Positions 6,783 through 15,457 of a DNA stretch of 47,552 nt are shown one piece after another. Source of the DNA: an uncultured beta proteobacterium (GTDB lineage: Bacteria; Pseudomonadota; Gammaproteobacteria; Burkholderiales; Burkholderiaceae_C); the NCBI GenBank assembly GCA_903914175.1, contig CAIWNX010000257.1, positions 1 to 47,552 on the forward strand. Direction: 5' to 3'. A program made the translations under genes and the position numbers. Position 1 is the stretch's first letter. The number at the start of each line of letters is the position of its first letter. Under the pieces are notes generated by a model. It was not told where the DNA came from. It ran no database searches and saw only the letters and a program-made list of their open reading frames with translations.

Positions 6783-8979
6783 ACAGGTAAGCGTTGGTGG
6801 AGCCGCTGCTGGAGCGCCCGAGGCCGATGTAGACCGGGCCGAAGGAGGTCTCGCCGCCGGCGTAGAGCAGGGCCGAGTTGAGCCAGCCGCTTCGGTTGGG
6901 CTCGGACAGCGGTTCGCCCACCCGGCCGGCTTCAAGCGCAAGGCCAAGCCGCATGTCGCCGCGCAAGCCCAGCGGCATGCGCCCGACGATGCGTTCGCCG
7001 CGTGCATGGGCATAAGCCACCTTGTCACCGAGCAACTGGCCGGCGGCAAAACCAGACAGGTTCAGGAAGCCGCCGAGTTTGGCCGAGTCCTGCAAGGGCA
7101 GACGGCCATGGGTTGAACCGTCGTAACTGGCGCGCAGGCCCATCACCCAATCGCCCATCGAGTAGGCGCCGTTGAGGCCCAGCGCCAGACGGCTGTAGTC
7201 GGCGTGAGTGGATTCGAACCAGCTCGCGCGCATCGACCAACCGCGCGAGGGAAAGTAGAGCTGGTCCAGCTGATCGAGCTCAAGGCTGGCAAGCCAGCCG
7301 CTGACGCGCAGCGGCTCGATCGGCAGCGTCGGCAGCCCGGTGTCGAGTCGCACCGTGCGTTGCTCCTCGCGCCAGCCCAGGCGCGCCTGACCGAGCAGGC
7401 CGATGTTGATGCCGCCCACCAGATCAAGGCGGCTGACGTTGTCGCGGTAGGACGAGATGCGTTGGTCATCCACATAAATGGCGGTGTTCTCGCGCCGCAC
7501 CGAGCCCAGTGTCTCAACGAAATAACGTTGCGCCGGGTCCAACGGTTGGTACCACTCGGCCGCTACGCCGGTGTCGCTGCCGAGTTCGGCTGACAGCAAG
7601 AGCTCGCCGCCCAGCGGGTTGAGCCAGGTCTTCTGGTAGGCCGCGCGCAGGCTGTAGGTGGAGCCGCCGCTGAGGCTTGAATTGAGGTTCAGGCCCAGGC
7701 GCACGTAGTCCGGCCCCCAGCTTTTTTCGCTTGGCAGGATGCGAAGCACATTGCGTTCGTGCTGGCGCAGCAGCGTGTAGTCGACGCGTTCGTAGTAGCC
7801 GTCGCCGTAGGCGCGCAGCAGGTCACGGTTCAGGCCCGGCGTGTCCAGCGGCGCGCCGATTTTCTGTTGCAGGTAGCGCGTCAGCGTGGCCGGGTTGACC
7901 TTGTTCAGGCCGGCGACTTCGATCGCGTCGATGCGCACCTGTGCCGTGGGTGCGACAGCGTGTTGCGCGCGCCAGGCGGCGTAGCTGACCTCATCGACGG
8001 CGAGTGGTTGCAAGGCGCCGGCCATGGCCTGTGTGGCGGCGCGGCCCCGGTCGGCGGTCTCGGCGCTGCGCTCGAAATCGGCGGCGCTCAGACCCGTCAG
8101 ATCGGGCTGGATGTAGATGTCGCGGGGCGTCAGGCTGGCGCGTGACTGTGTCACGTTCTGTTCGGTCAGGATCGCCACCATTTGCGCCGAGACCGACAGC
8201 AGGCCGCTGATGTCGCCGGCTTTGAGCAGGGGCGAGCCAACGTTGACGGCGATCACCACCTGTGCGTTGCAGCGTTCGCGCACCTCGCGCACCGGCAGGT
8301 TGTCGACCAGACCGCCATCGACCAGTTTGCGGCCGCGGTATTCCAGCGGCGCCATCAAACCCGGCACCGACATGCTGGCCTGCATTGCCAGCGTCAGGCT
8401 GCCGTCGCGGTAGACCACGCGCTCGCCGCTGCCGATGTCGGTGGCGATGATGGACAGCGGCAGCGCCAGGCTCTCGATCGCGCGCTCGCCGGCGTCGGCG
8501 CGCACCAGCTGATTGAAAAAGAGTTTGATCTTCTGGCCCGAGACCACGCCCGGTGGGCCGGCCGCGCCCTGTGCGCTGACGCCGGTTTCGCTGCCCGGCA
8601 GGTAACGCTGCGTCAGGCGCTTGCTGCGGTAGTTGACGTCGTCATAGCCCGGGTTGTCCATGAACATGTCGCCCCAGTTGGCGCTGGCCATCTCGCTGCG
8701 CATGGTGGCCGAGTCGAGACCGGCGGCCCAGGCGCCCGCGACCAGGGCGCCCATGCTGGTGCCGGCCACGCAGTCGACCGGCACGCGCAGTTGTTCCAGT
8801 ACTTCGAGCACACCGATGTGCGCTGCGCCACGCGCACCGCCGCCGCCCAGCACCAGGCCGACGCGTGGGCGCTCGGTTGCCGACGCAAAGCTGGCGCTGG
8901 CGAGCAGCAGCAGCGCGGCCAGGGCAGGGCGCAGGTGGTGGCTCTGGAACAAAGGTTTTCTGGCGTGGCGTGCTCGCAT
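6766..8979 (-). CDS. Patatin-like phospholipase with C-terminal surface-antigen beta-barrel (PlpD-like, type Vd secretion family)
   Basis: Outer-membrane or secreted lipase of 737 residues from ATG 8979. A TTG six codons earlier (8997) is a possible start; neither has a clear ribosome site. A signal peptide (ALAALLLLASASFASA) is followed by a patatin domain with the oxyanion loop GGGGARG, nucleophile Ser75 in GTSMG and catalytic Asp221 in DGG, so both members of the Ser-Asp dyad are present. Residues of about 320-390 look like a POTRA-type domain (VRIDAIEVAGLNKVNPATL). The remainder is a Bac_surface_Ag barrel (YVRLGLNLNSSL through to VYIGLGRSSSGSTNAYLFIG). This architecture matches PlpD/FplA proteins, in which the barrel anchors or exports the lipase. 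It is monocistronic and converges with the thiamine operon. Confidence 0.93.
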   Translation of the reverse strand: MRARHARKPLFQSHHLRPALAALLLLASASFASATERPRVGLVLGGGGARGAAHIGVLEVLEQLRVPVDCVAGTSMGALVAGAWAAGLDSATMRSEMASANWGDMFMDNPGYDDVNYRSKRLTQRYLPGSETGVSAQGAAGPPGVVSGQKIKLFFNQLVRADAGERAIESLALPLSIIATDIGSGERVVYRDGSLTLAMQASMSVPGLMAPLEYRGRKLVDGGLVDNLPVREVRERCNAQVVIAVNVGSPLLKAGDISGLLSVSAQMVAILTEQNVTQSRASLTPRDIYIQPDLTGLSAADFERSAETADRGRAATQAMAGALQPLAVDEVSYAAWRAQHAVAPTAQVRIDAIEVAGLNKVNPATLTRYLQQKIGAPLDTPGLNRDLLRAYGDGYYERVDYTLLRQHERNVLRILPSEKSWGPDYVRLGLNLNSSLSGGSTYSLRAAYQKTWLNPLGGELLLSAELGSDTGVAAEWYQPLDPAQRYFVETLGSVRRENTAIYVDDQRISSYRDNVSRLDLVGGINIGLLGQARLGWREEQRTVRLDTGLPTLPIEPLRVSGWLASLELDQLDQLYFPSRGWSMRASWFESTHADYSRLALGLNGAYSMGDWVMGLRASYDGSTHGRLPLQDSAKLGGFLNLSGFAAGQLLGDKVAYAHARGERIVGRMPLGLRGDMRLGLALEAGRVGEPLSEPNRSGWLNSALLYAGGETSFGPVYIGLGRSSSGSTNAYLFIGTP

Positions 8980-9045
8980 CAGCGGATTGTCGGCCAATCG
9001 ATCAGCCCGTGTTGGCGCGTCCCTGGTTCAGCGATGCAGTGGCCT

Positions 9046-9945
9046 TCACCAGGAGGGTCGGGTCTGGGCGAAGTGCGCAGCCAGAAAGTCGATCAGCGCG
9101 CGCACCTTGGCCGAGACATGCTTGCGCGTCGGATAGACCGCGTAGATGCCAAGCTCAAGCGAGCGGTATTGCGGCAGCACCTCGACCAGTGTGCCGACGG
9201 CCAGATCCGGTCCCACCAGAAAGTCGGGCTGCAGAATCACGCCCTGGTGCGCCAGCGCAGCGGCGCGGCAGGTGTCGCCGCTGTTGGTGTGGATGCAGGG
9301 GTTGGTTTTGACACTGACCGGCCCCTGTGGCCCCGTGAAATGCCATTCGTCGCGCGTTGACCAGTAGCTGTAGGAGATCACCGCGTGCGCCGCCAGTTCG
9401 GATGGTTCCTTCGGCGTGCCGTGCAGTGCCAGGTACTGTGGCGAGGCGCACAGCAGCATACGCGTGCTGGCCAAGCGTTTGCTCACCAGCGTTGAGTTTT
9501 CCAGGCTGGCGATGCGGATCGCCATGTCGTAGCCTTCTTCCACCAGATCGACCAGACGGTCGGCCAGCGTGACGTCGAGCTTGACCTTCGGGTTCTGCGC
9601 CATGAAAGCGCCCCACAGCGGCGCCAGATGCAGCACGCCAAAGGTGAACGGCGCGTTGATGCGCAGCAATCCGCTGGCGGCATGGCTGCGCGAACTGATC
9701 TCATCCTCGGCCTCGGCAAGTTCCGCCAGCAATTCCTTGCTGCGGCCGTAGAAAACCTGGCCCTCCTCGGTCAGCGAGAGCCGGCGCGTTGTGCGATGCA
9801 GCAGGCGCACGCCGAGGCGCGTTTCCATGTCCACCACGTAGCGCGAGACCGCGGCCTTGGACATGGCCAGCGCTTCGGCCGCCTTGACGAAACTGCCGGC
9901 ATCGACGACGGCGTTAAAGGTTTGCATCTCCAGAAAACGGTCCAT
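9046..9945 (-). CDS. LysR-family transcriptional regulator
   Basis: A 299-residue LysR regulator with an N-terminal winged helix-turn-helix (SFVKAAEALAMSKAAVSRYV at about 18-37, then LGVRLLHRTTRRLSLTEEG), a linker helix and a periplasmic-binding-like effector domain (LRINAPFTFGVLHLAPL, DMAIRIASLENSTLVSKRLA). It resembles the AaeR/DmlR-like subgroup. AGGTGG just upstream of ATG 9945 supports the start. It is divergent from the DoxX-dioxygenase pair across a 148-bp AT-rich gap, the usual layout for a LysR protein controlling its neighbour and itself. The inducer is unknown; an aromatic or quinone compound would suit the target genes. Confidence 0.95.
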   Translation of the reverse strand: MDRFLEMQTFNAVVDAGSFVKAAEALAMSKAAVSRYVVDMETRLGVRLLHRTTRRLSLTEEGQVFYGRSKELLAELAEAEDEISSRSHAASGLLRINAPFTFGVLHLAPLWGAFMAQNPKVKLDVTLADRLVDLVEEGYDMAIRIASLENSTLVSKRLASTRMLLCASPQYLALHGTPKEPSELAAHAVISYSYWSTRDEWHFTGPQGPVSVKTNPCIHTNSGDTCRAAALAHQGVILQPDFLVGPDLAVGTLVEVLPQYRSLELGIYAVYPTRKHVSAKVRALIDFLAAHFAQTRPSW

Positions 9946-9964
9946 TGTTCCACCTGATAGGACA

Positions 9965-10009
9965 ATTAATCTAATTAGCGGCTATTTATCTTTCGTATTG
10001 ATTCTAATA
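9965..10009. promoter_or_regulatory. AT-rich divergent LysR/DoxX control region with candidate operator
   Basis: The gap 9946-10093 between the LysR gene and doxX contains a strikingly AT-rich core. CTAATTAG (9971-9978) is a perfect palindrome, and TATT-GATTCT-AATA (9996-10009) is a short inverted repeat with the dyad look of LysR sites. Binding is inferred from position and symmetry only. Confidence 0.4.
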
Positions 10010-10093
10010 AAGTTCAGCCCATGCACTGCGGAACGCGGTTCCGGTCCAGTGCAAAGTCAGTAACACCCACCCAAGTAACGCAAAGGAAATACC

Positions 10094-10504
10094 ATGTCCA
10101 ACTCTTTTCAAAACCCCCTCAACCTGATCGGCCGTCTTTTGTTCGTCGCACTGTTTCTGCCCGCTGGCATCAGCAAGCTGACCGGCTTTGCCGGTACTGT
10201 TGGCTATATCTCGTCGGTCGGTCTGCCGCTGCCCACGCTCGGTGCCGCCCTGGCGCTGGCAGTGGAAATTCTGGGCAGCCTGGCGCTGCTGGCCGGCTTC
10301 CAGACCCGTATCGCAGCCCTGGCGCTGGCGCTGTTCACGCTGGTGGCCAGTGTCTTCTTCCACGCCTTCTGGGGTGCGGCGCCGGATCAGGCCTTTGTGC
10401 AGCAACTGCTGTTCTTCAAGAACATCGCTGTCGTTGGCGGTTTGCTGGTGCTGGCAGCGCAAGGCGCCGGTGGCTGGAGCCTTGACGCCCGCGCCGAGCA
10501 GTAA
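10094..10504 (+). CDS. DoxX family integral membrane protein
   Basis: A 136-residue, four-helix membrane protein of the DoxX family. LIGRLLFVALFLPAGISKLTGF at the N-terminus is the family hallmark, followed by LALAVEILGSLALLAGF, a helix ending FFHAFWG, and FFKNIAVVGGLLVLAA. An AAGGA ribosome site precedes ATG 10094. DoxX-like proteins are associated with quinone or thiol redox at the membrane, but most members have no defined reaction. The gene is 20 nt upstream of the dioxygenase and is divergent from the LysR regulator, so it is probably the first gene of a LysR-controlled pair. The family is secure; the role is unknown. Confidence 0.93.
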   Translation: MSNSFQNPLNLIGRLLFVALFLPAGISKLTGFAGTVGYISSVGLPLPTLGAALALAVEILGSLALLAGFQTRIAALALALFTLVASVFFHAFWGAAPDQAFVQQLLFFKNIAVVGGLLVLAAQGAGGWSLDARAEQ

Positions 10505-10524
10505 ATCCATTCGCGAGAACCACC

Positions 10525-11316
10525 ATGACAACTCCATCCAAAGCGCCCGTCCTCTTCATCTCGCATGGCGCGCCGACCTTCGCGCTGGAGCCCGGCGCGC
10601 TCGGTGCGCAACTGCAGGCGCTGGGCGCGCAGTTAGAGGGCATCAAGGCCGTGTTGGTGGTCTCGCCGCACTGGCAGACACGTGATGTCCAGGTGATGAC
10701 GACCGTCAAGCCCGAGACGATTCACGACTTTGGCGGTTTTCCTGCCGAGTTGTACCAACTGAGCTACCCGGCAACCGGTGCGCCGGAAGTGGCCCGTGAA
10801 GCGGCCCGCCTGCTGGCGCAAGCCGGTCTGGCGGTTGGCTTCGACGAGCGGCGCGGACTTGATCACGGCGCCTGGGTGCCGCTGTTTCACCTCTTGCCCC
10901 AAGTGAACCTGCCGGTGTTTCAGGTCTCGATGCCGGTCACGCTGGATACGGCGAGCGCGTTCAAACTTGGTCAAGCCCTGTCGGCTCTGCGCGAGCAGGG
11001 TGTGCTGATCGTTGCCTCTGGCAGCATGACGCACAACCTGTACGAGATTCGTCAACCCGGCTCGCAAGCGCAGGCCTATGCGCAGGAATTCACCAGTTGG
11101 GTACGCAAGGCCGTGCTGGCCAAGGCGAACCAGGCGATGTTGGCCTACCGCAGCGAGGCGCCGCACGCCGAGCGCGCGCACCCGACCGACGAGCACTTTT
11201 TGCCACTGCTGATCGCCATGGGCGCTACTAGCGACGCCGATTCGGTGCGTGTGCTCGATGGCGGCATCACCTACGGCGTCATTTCGATGGAATCCTACGT
11301 CTGGGGTTTCGCCTGA
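10525..11316 (+). CDS. ygiD: Class III extradiol ring-cleavage dioxygenase, YgiD/DODA type
   Basis: A 263-residue LigB-superfamily enzyme of the YgiD/4,5-DOPA dioxygenase branch, acting on catechol-type rings with a single metal. The likely metal ligands are His14 (ISHGAP), His49 (SPHW) and His224 (DEHFLPL), with His170 (SMTHNL) as the acid/base residue. Spacing is close to that of E. coli YgiD. LDHGAWVPL (112-120) is the other family signature. There is only a weak GAGAA ribosome site, and the gene follows doxX by 20 nt. The natural substrate of such bacterial enzymes is usually not known. Control by the divergent LysR protein and pairing with DoxX suggest catechol or quinone stress detoxification, which is an inference. 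Confidence 0.92.
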   Translation: MTTPSKAPVLFISHGAPTFALEPGALGAQLQALGAQLEGIKAVLVVSPHWQTRDVQVMTTVKPETIHDFGGFPAELYQLSYPATGAPEVAREAARLLAQAGLAVGFDERRGLDHGAWVPLFHLLPQVNLPVFQVSMPVTLDTASAFKLGQALSALREQGVLIVASGSMTHNLYEIRQPGSQAQAYAQEFTSWVRKAVLAKANQAMLAYRSEAPHAERAHPTDEHFLPLLIAMGATSDADSVRVLDGGITYGVISMESYVWGFA

Positions 11317-11456
11317 AGCCCTGAGTGCGGTGCGGTTGTACGCGGTTTTTTCTTGATTGGGCACACCGGGTAATGCGTGCTATTCGAATTACCATCGCCT
11401 AACCACGCTGAGCAATATTTCTGCCCGGCGCAACCCAAGCAGGAAACTCCCCCCCC

Positions 11457-12752
11457 ATGTCATTTCAGGATTTGTACAAGAAGAAGCGTGGCACGGTCGA
11501 CGATGCCATCAATCAGGTCAAAGACGGCGACTTCATCGTGGTCCCTACCGGCATTGCTGAACCGCCCACCTTGTTGACGGGATTGTCGGAGCGGCGTTTG
11601 AGCCTGCACGACGTCAAGGTGGCGCAGATTCTGGCGGTGCGCAAGTATGGCTACTTCGATCCGGAGACTTCGGCTCATGTGCGCCACGTCGCCTTCTTCT
11701 TCGGCGCTGCTTCGCGCGCCGGTGGCCACGGCGGCTGGATCGATTTCATTCCCTGCAGTTTCTCCGACATCCCGGTGATGATTGAGCGCGGCCAAATACC
11801 CGCCGACGTCGTTTTCTCGCTGGCCTCGCCAATGGACGAAAGCGGCTACTTCGCGCTCAGCCTGGGTGCGGACTACACCATGGCCGCCGTGGCGCGTGCA
11901 CGCGCTGTGGTGCTCGAAGTCAACACGAACGTGCCGTTTGCGCACGGCAACTGCCGGGTTCATATTTCGCAGGTGGCCGCTCTGATCGAGAGCAGCGATC
12001 CCGTGATGGAAGTTGGCCTGCCCAAGATCGGCCCGGTGCAGGAGGCCATCGGCAAGTACGTGGCCGACATGATCGACGACGGCTCGACACTGCAGATCGG
12101 CTACGGCGGCATTCCGGATGCGGTCGTGATGCAACTCACGCACAAGCACGATCTGGGTATTCATACCGAGATGATCGGCGACGGCATCATGACGCTGGTC
12201 GAGAGCGGTGCCGTCAATAACCGCAAGAAGAACTACCTGCCGGGCAAGATGGTGGCGACCTTCGCCTTGGGCTCAAAGAAGCTCTACCAGTTCATGGACC
12301 GCAACCCGGCGCTTGAAATGCATCCGGCGGACTTCACCAACGACCCTTATCTGGCGGCGCAGAACGACAATCTGATTGCAATCAATGCCACGCTGCAGAT
12401 TGATCTGCTGGGCCAGTGCGGCTCGGAGAGCCTGGCGCATCTGCCCTATTCCGGCACCGGCGGCCAGGTCGATTTTGTGCGCGCAGCGAACCGCTCGCGC
12501 GGCGGCAAGGCATTTATCGTGCTGCCAGCAACGGCCAAGGACGACACACTGACGCGCATCGTGCCGGTGCTCTCGCCCGGCACGCACGTGACCACGACCA
12601 AGAATGACATCAACTACGTGGTCACCGAATTTGGCGTGGCACAGTTGCGCGGCAAATCGGCCAAGCAGCGCGCACAGGAGATGATTGCTATCGCGCACCC
12701 GGCATTTCGCGCCGAGTTGACCGAAGGCGCGCGCAAGCTGCAACTGCTCTAA
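11457..12752 (+). CDS. Acetyl-CoA hydrolase/CoA-transferase (Cat1/4-hydroxybutyrate CoA-transferase family)
   Basis: A 431-residue family I-type CoA-transferase. Visible signatures are LQIGYGGIPDAVVMQL and HTEMIGDGIMTLVESGAVNN in the middle, FALGSKKLYQFMDRNP, a catalytic-glutamate region of the form GQCGSES, and the C-terminal GTHVTTTKNDINYVVTEFGV and HPAFRAEL. Family members move CoA between acetate, propionate, succinate or 4-hydroxybutyrate, or hydrolyse acetyl-CoA; the sequence does not decide the acyl group. An AGGAAA ribosome site is separated from ATG 11457 by a run of eight C residues, unusual for a translation start. The gene appears monocistronic, with 140 bp before it and 112 bp after it. 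Confidence 0.9.
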   Translation: MSFQDLYKKKRGTVDDAINQVKDGDFIVVPTGIAEPPTLLTGLSERRLSLHDVKVAQILAVRKYGYFDPETSAHVRHVAFFFGAASRAGGHGGWIDFIPCSFSDIPVMIERGQIPADVVFSLASPMDESGYFALSLGADYTMAAVARARAVVLEVNTNVPFAHGNCRVHISQVAALIESSDPVMEVGLPKIGPVQEAIGKYVADMIDDGSTLQIGYGGIPDAVVMQLTHKHDLGIHTEMIGDGIMTLVESGAVNNRKKNYLPGKMVATFALGSKKLYQFMDRNPALEMHPADFTNDPYLAAQNDNLIAINATLQIDLLGQCGSESLAHLPYSGTGGQVDFVRAANRSRGGKAFIVLPATAKDDTLTRIVPVLSPGTHVTTTKNDINYVVTEFGVAQLRGKSAKQRAQEMIAIAHPAFRAELTEGARKLQLL

Positions 12753-12864
12753 GCCCCCTATTGGCGTCAGGGCGATACATTCTTTACACTTGCTTCACGG
12801 ACGATCTGGCAAGATGGGCGTTATCAGCGTCATGATGCAAGCCACTGTGTAATCGAAAGGGAAT

Positions 12865-13374
12865 ATGAAGAAACTACTTATTTTGTCTGCCGCCATGGCA
12901 TCGTGCGGTCTGTCTTTTGCCCAGCAGGAATGGGCCCGTGTCGTATCCACAACGCCGGTCATTCAGCAGGTAACCGTTCCGCGTCAGGTCTGCAACACCG
13001 AGCAGGCGGTTGTGCAACAGCAGAAATCCGGTGCCGGTGCCCTGATGGGCGCAATTGCCGGCGGCGCCATGGGCAATGCGGTAGGTGGTGGCACCGGCAA
13101 GACGGCGGCAACCATGCTGGGCATCATTGGCGGCGCCGTGGTTGGCGACAACATTGAAGGCGCGCCGCAGGCGCAGGTGCAGAACGTGCAACGCTGCCGG
13201 ATGCAGAACTTCTACGAGAACCGCACTGTCGCCTACAACGTGGCCTATGAGTACGCGGGCAAGCAGTATTCGGTGCAGATGCCGCAGGACCCGGGGCAGC
13301 ACATCCTGTTGCAGATCACGCCGGTGGTCTCCAGCGCTTCGATGCCCCCGCCCCCGCCTTACCCCCAGCGTTGA
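12865..13374 (+). CDS. Glycine-zipper 2TM domain envelope protein
   Basis: A 169-residue exported protein with a signal peptide cleaved near SFA-QQ. Its central 45 residues form a glycine-zipper double helix (ALMGAIAGGAMGNAVGGG, then MLGIIGGAVVGDNIEG), as in Rickettsia 17-kDa/YcfJ-like surface antigens. The flanks are soluble, with two cysteines before and after the zipper that could pair, and the C-terminus is proline rich. AAGGGA lies ahead of ATG 12865. Such proteins sit in the envelope; a specific role is not known. There is no lipobox: the N-terminal Cys of ASCGLSFA is inside the hydrophobic segment, and lipidation there looks unlikely. It converges with the EamA gene 6 nt beyond its stop. 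Confidence 0.88.
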   Translation: MKKLLILSAAMASCGLSFAQQEWARVVSTTPVIQQVTVPRQVCNTEQAVVQQQKSGAGALMGAIAGGAMGNAVGGGTGKTAATMLGIIGGAVVGDNIEGAPQAQVQNVQRCRMQNFYENRTVAYNVAYEYAGKQYSVQMPQDPGQHILLQITPVVSSASMPPPPPYPQR

Positions 13375-13380
13375 ACTGAT

Positions 13381-14247
13381 TCAGCGCCGGTGTTCGCGGC
13401 GCGCAATCCAGACCGTCGCGGCCAGGATGACCAGGGCGCCCAGCAGCGTGGTGCGGGTCGGAATGTCGGCAAATATCAGCCAGCCCAGGAGCGCGGCCCA
13501 GATCAGATCCAGAAAACGCAGCGACTGCGTGGCCGAGATGTCGCTGATGCGAAAGCCGCGTGTCAGGCAGTAATGACCCAGTGAACCCAGCGTGCCGGCG
13601 GCAATCAGGCCCAGCCATTGCCCGAGTGTGGGCTGCTTCCAGTGCAACAGGCCCAAGGGCAGGCTCAGCAGCGTCACGCTGATGGCCTGCCACAGGACGA
13701 TGACCTCCGGCTTTTCATAGCGGGTCAGGGTCTTGGTCATCAGGAAGGAAGCGGCAAAGACAGGTGCCGAAGCCAGCATCACCAACGCGTACCAGCCGCC
13801 CTGGCCACTGAGTCTGGGCAGCACCACCACCAGCACCCCGGCAAAGCCGATGCCCGCCGCCACCCAGCGGTCGGCGCGCATTTTTTCACCCAGGAACCAG
13901 GCGGCGCCGATCATGATGAAGATGGGACCGGTAAAGCCGATGGCCGTCATGTCGGCCAGCCCGATGTGGGGCAGGGCAGTAAACCAGAGCAAAAGACCAA
14001 CCGTGTGCACAGCGCCGCGCCAGAACTGACCCGCCAGATTAACGGGCCGGTAGGCGCGCCAGCCCTGGCGCCAGAGCAGCGGCAGCATGGCTGCGATGCC
14101 AAACAGGTAACGCAGGAACTGCGATTCGAACGGATCGAGCGTGAGCGTGATTTTGCGCACAATGGCATTGAGCACCGAGAACAGCACACCGCTGAGCGCC
14201 ACCCACAACATGCCGCGCCAGACCGGCGGCAAGCGAAAGGTGCGCAT
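13381..14247 (-). CDS. EamA/DMT-superfamily inner-membrane transporter
   Basis: A 288-residue, ten-helix protein made of two EamA repeats (LWVALSGVLFSVLNAIVRKI at the N-terminus; a second repeat from about residue 150, FAASFLMTKTLTRYEKPEVI). The motif LPHIGLADMTAIGFTGPIF is typical for the family of metabolite exporters such as RhaT/YdcZ relatives. The C-terminus is basic (IARREHRR), as expected for a cytoplasmic end. ATG 14247 was chosen because the first helix follows directly; the frame stays open upstream, and a GTG about 23 codons earlier cannot be excluded. Substrate unknown. The gene is divergent from the isoaspartyl peptidase. Confidence 0.9.
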   Translation of the reverse strand: MRTFRLPPVWRGMLWVALSGVLFSVLNAIVRKITLTLDPFESQFLRYLFGIAAMLPLLWRQGWRAYRPVNLAGQFWRGAVHTVGLLLWFTALPHIGLADMTAIGFTGPIFIMIGAAWFLGEKMRADRWVAAGIGFAGVLVVVLPRLSGQGGWYALVMLASAPVFAASFLMTKTLTRYEKPEVIVLWQAISVTLLSLPLGLLHWKQPTLGQWLGLIAAGTLGSLGHYCLTRGFRISDISATQSLRFLDLIWAALLGWLIFADIPTRTTLLGALVILAATVWIARREHRR

Positions 14248-14461
14248 GCGCGCGTGCCGGTGCGCCAACGCCAGGCGACGTTGCAACAGTCGGGGCAGAC
14301 CTTCGGTGAATTTCACCTCTGAAATGGGGCGGCAGCGTGGTTCAAGCCGGCAGTGTAGGCGCGGTGTGCGTGTTTGGCAGTCGCGGGATGGACAGATTGC
14401 GCCTGGCCCTGGCGGACGGCTTGGGCGAGAATGGATTCCTTGCATCGTCAAAGGGGAACTC

Positions 14462-15445
14462 ATGAACCCAGTCAAGCCGGTTCCGGTCATCGCCATCCAT
14501 GGCGGCGCCGGCACCATCGCCCGCGCGCACGCAGGCCATGGACAGGCCGCCGCTTACCACGCCGCCATGCAGGAAATCTTGTTGGCGGCCCAGCAACTGC
14601 TGGGTGCGGGTGGCAGCGCGCTCGACGCCGTCAGCCTGGCGGTTGATTTGCTGGAAGACTGCACGCTTTTCAATGCCGGTCGCGGCGCCGTTTTCACGCA
14701 CGAAGGAACGCATGAACTGGACGCCGCCATCATGGACGGCGCCACCTTGCGGGCCGGCGCGGTGGCGTGCGTCAGCCGTATTCGTCGTCCCCTGCGCGCC
14801 GCCCGCGCCGTGATGGAACGCAGCGAGCACGTGCTGCTGGTGGGTGCAGGCGCCGAAGCCTTCGCCCAGGCTTGCGGCTTGGAACAGGTGGCGCCGGATT
14901 ATTTTTCGACCGATGCGCGGCGCGCGCAGCTGCAGCGTGCGCTGCTAGCGGACGTGACCCTGCTTGACCATGACGCCCCGGCGCTTTCCTTTGGCACGCG
15001 CAGCGCGGCTCCGCTGGATGAAGACCGCAAACTCGGCACCGTTGGCGCGGTGGCGCTGGATGCAGCGGGCAACCTGGCAGCAGCGACATCGACTGGCGGT
15101 ATGACCAACAAGCGCGTCGGGCGCGTTGGCGACTCGCCGCTGATTGGCGCCGGCACCTACGCCGATAACCGCACGGCCGCCATCTCCTGCACCGGTACCG
15201 GCGAGATGTTCATCCGCAGCGTGACGGCCTACGACATCTGCGCCCGCATGGCTTATGCCGGGCAGTCGCTGGACGCAGCGGCGCAGGCGTTGGTGATGCA
15301 GGTGCTGCCGGCGATCGGCGGGCGCGGCGGCCTGATTGCGCTCGACGCCCGTGGCAATCTGAGTTGTCCCTTCAACACCGAAGGCATGTACCGGGGGCAC
15401 GCCCGCGTTGGGCAGACGCCGCAGACGGCGATCTTTGCTGAGTAG
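14462..15445 (+). CDS. iaaA: Isoaspartyl peptidase/L-asparaginase (plant-type, Ntn hydrolase)
   Basis: A 327-residue N-terminal nucleophile hydrolase that hydrolyses isoaspartyl dipeptides and L-asparagine after self-cleavage. AIHGGAGTI (11-19) and LFNAGRGAVF (69-78) are family signatures. The autoprocessing site is Gly192-Thr193 in KLGTVGAVALD; Thr193 becomes the nucleophile of the beta subunit. ATSTGGMTNKRVGRVGDSPL and GAGTYAD follow, then the substrate-loop GTGEMFIRS. AAGGGGA ahead of ATG 14462 fixes the start, although the frame stays open upstream. It degrades damaged or storage peptides in the cytoplasm. There are no operon partners: it is divergent from the EamA exporter and convergent with the diguanylate cyclase. 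Confidence 0.95.
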   Translation: MNPVKPVPVIAIHGGAGTIARAHAGHGQAAAYHAAMQEILLAAQQLLGAGGSALDAVSLAVDLLEDCTLFNAGRGAVFTHEGTHELDAAIMDGATLRAGAVACVSRIRRPLRAARAVMERSEHVLLVGAGAEAFAQACGLEQVAPDYFSTDARRAQLQRALLADVTLLDHDAPALSFGTRSAAPLDEDRKLGTVGAVALDAAGNLAAATSTGGMTNKRVGRVGDSPLIGAGTYADNRTAAISCTGTGEMFIRSVTAYDICARMAYAGQSLDAAAQALVMQVLPAIGGRGGLIALDARGNLSCPFNTEGMYRGHARVGQTPQTAIFAE

Positions 15446-15457
15446 CCGGTTCAAGCG

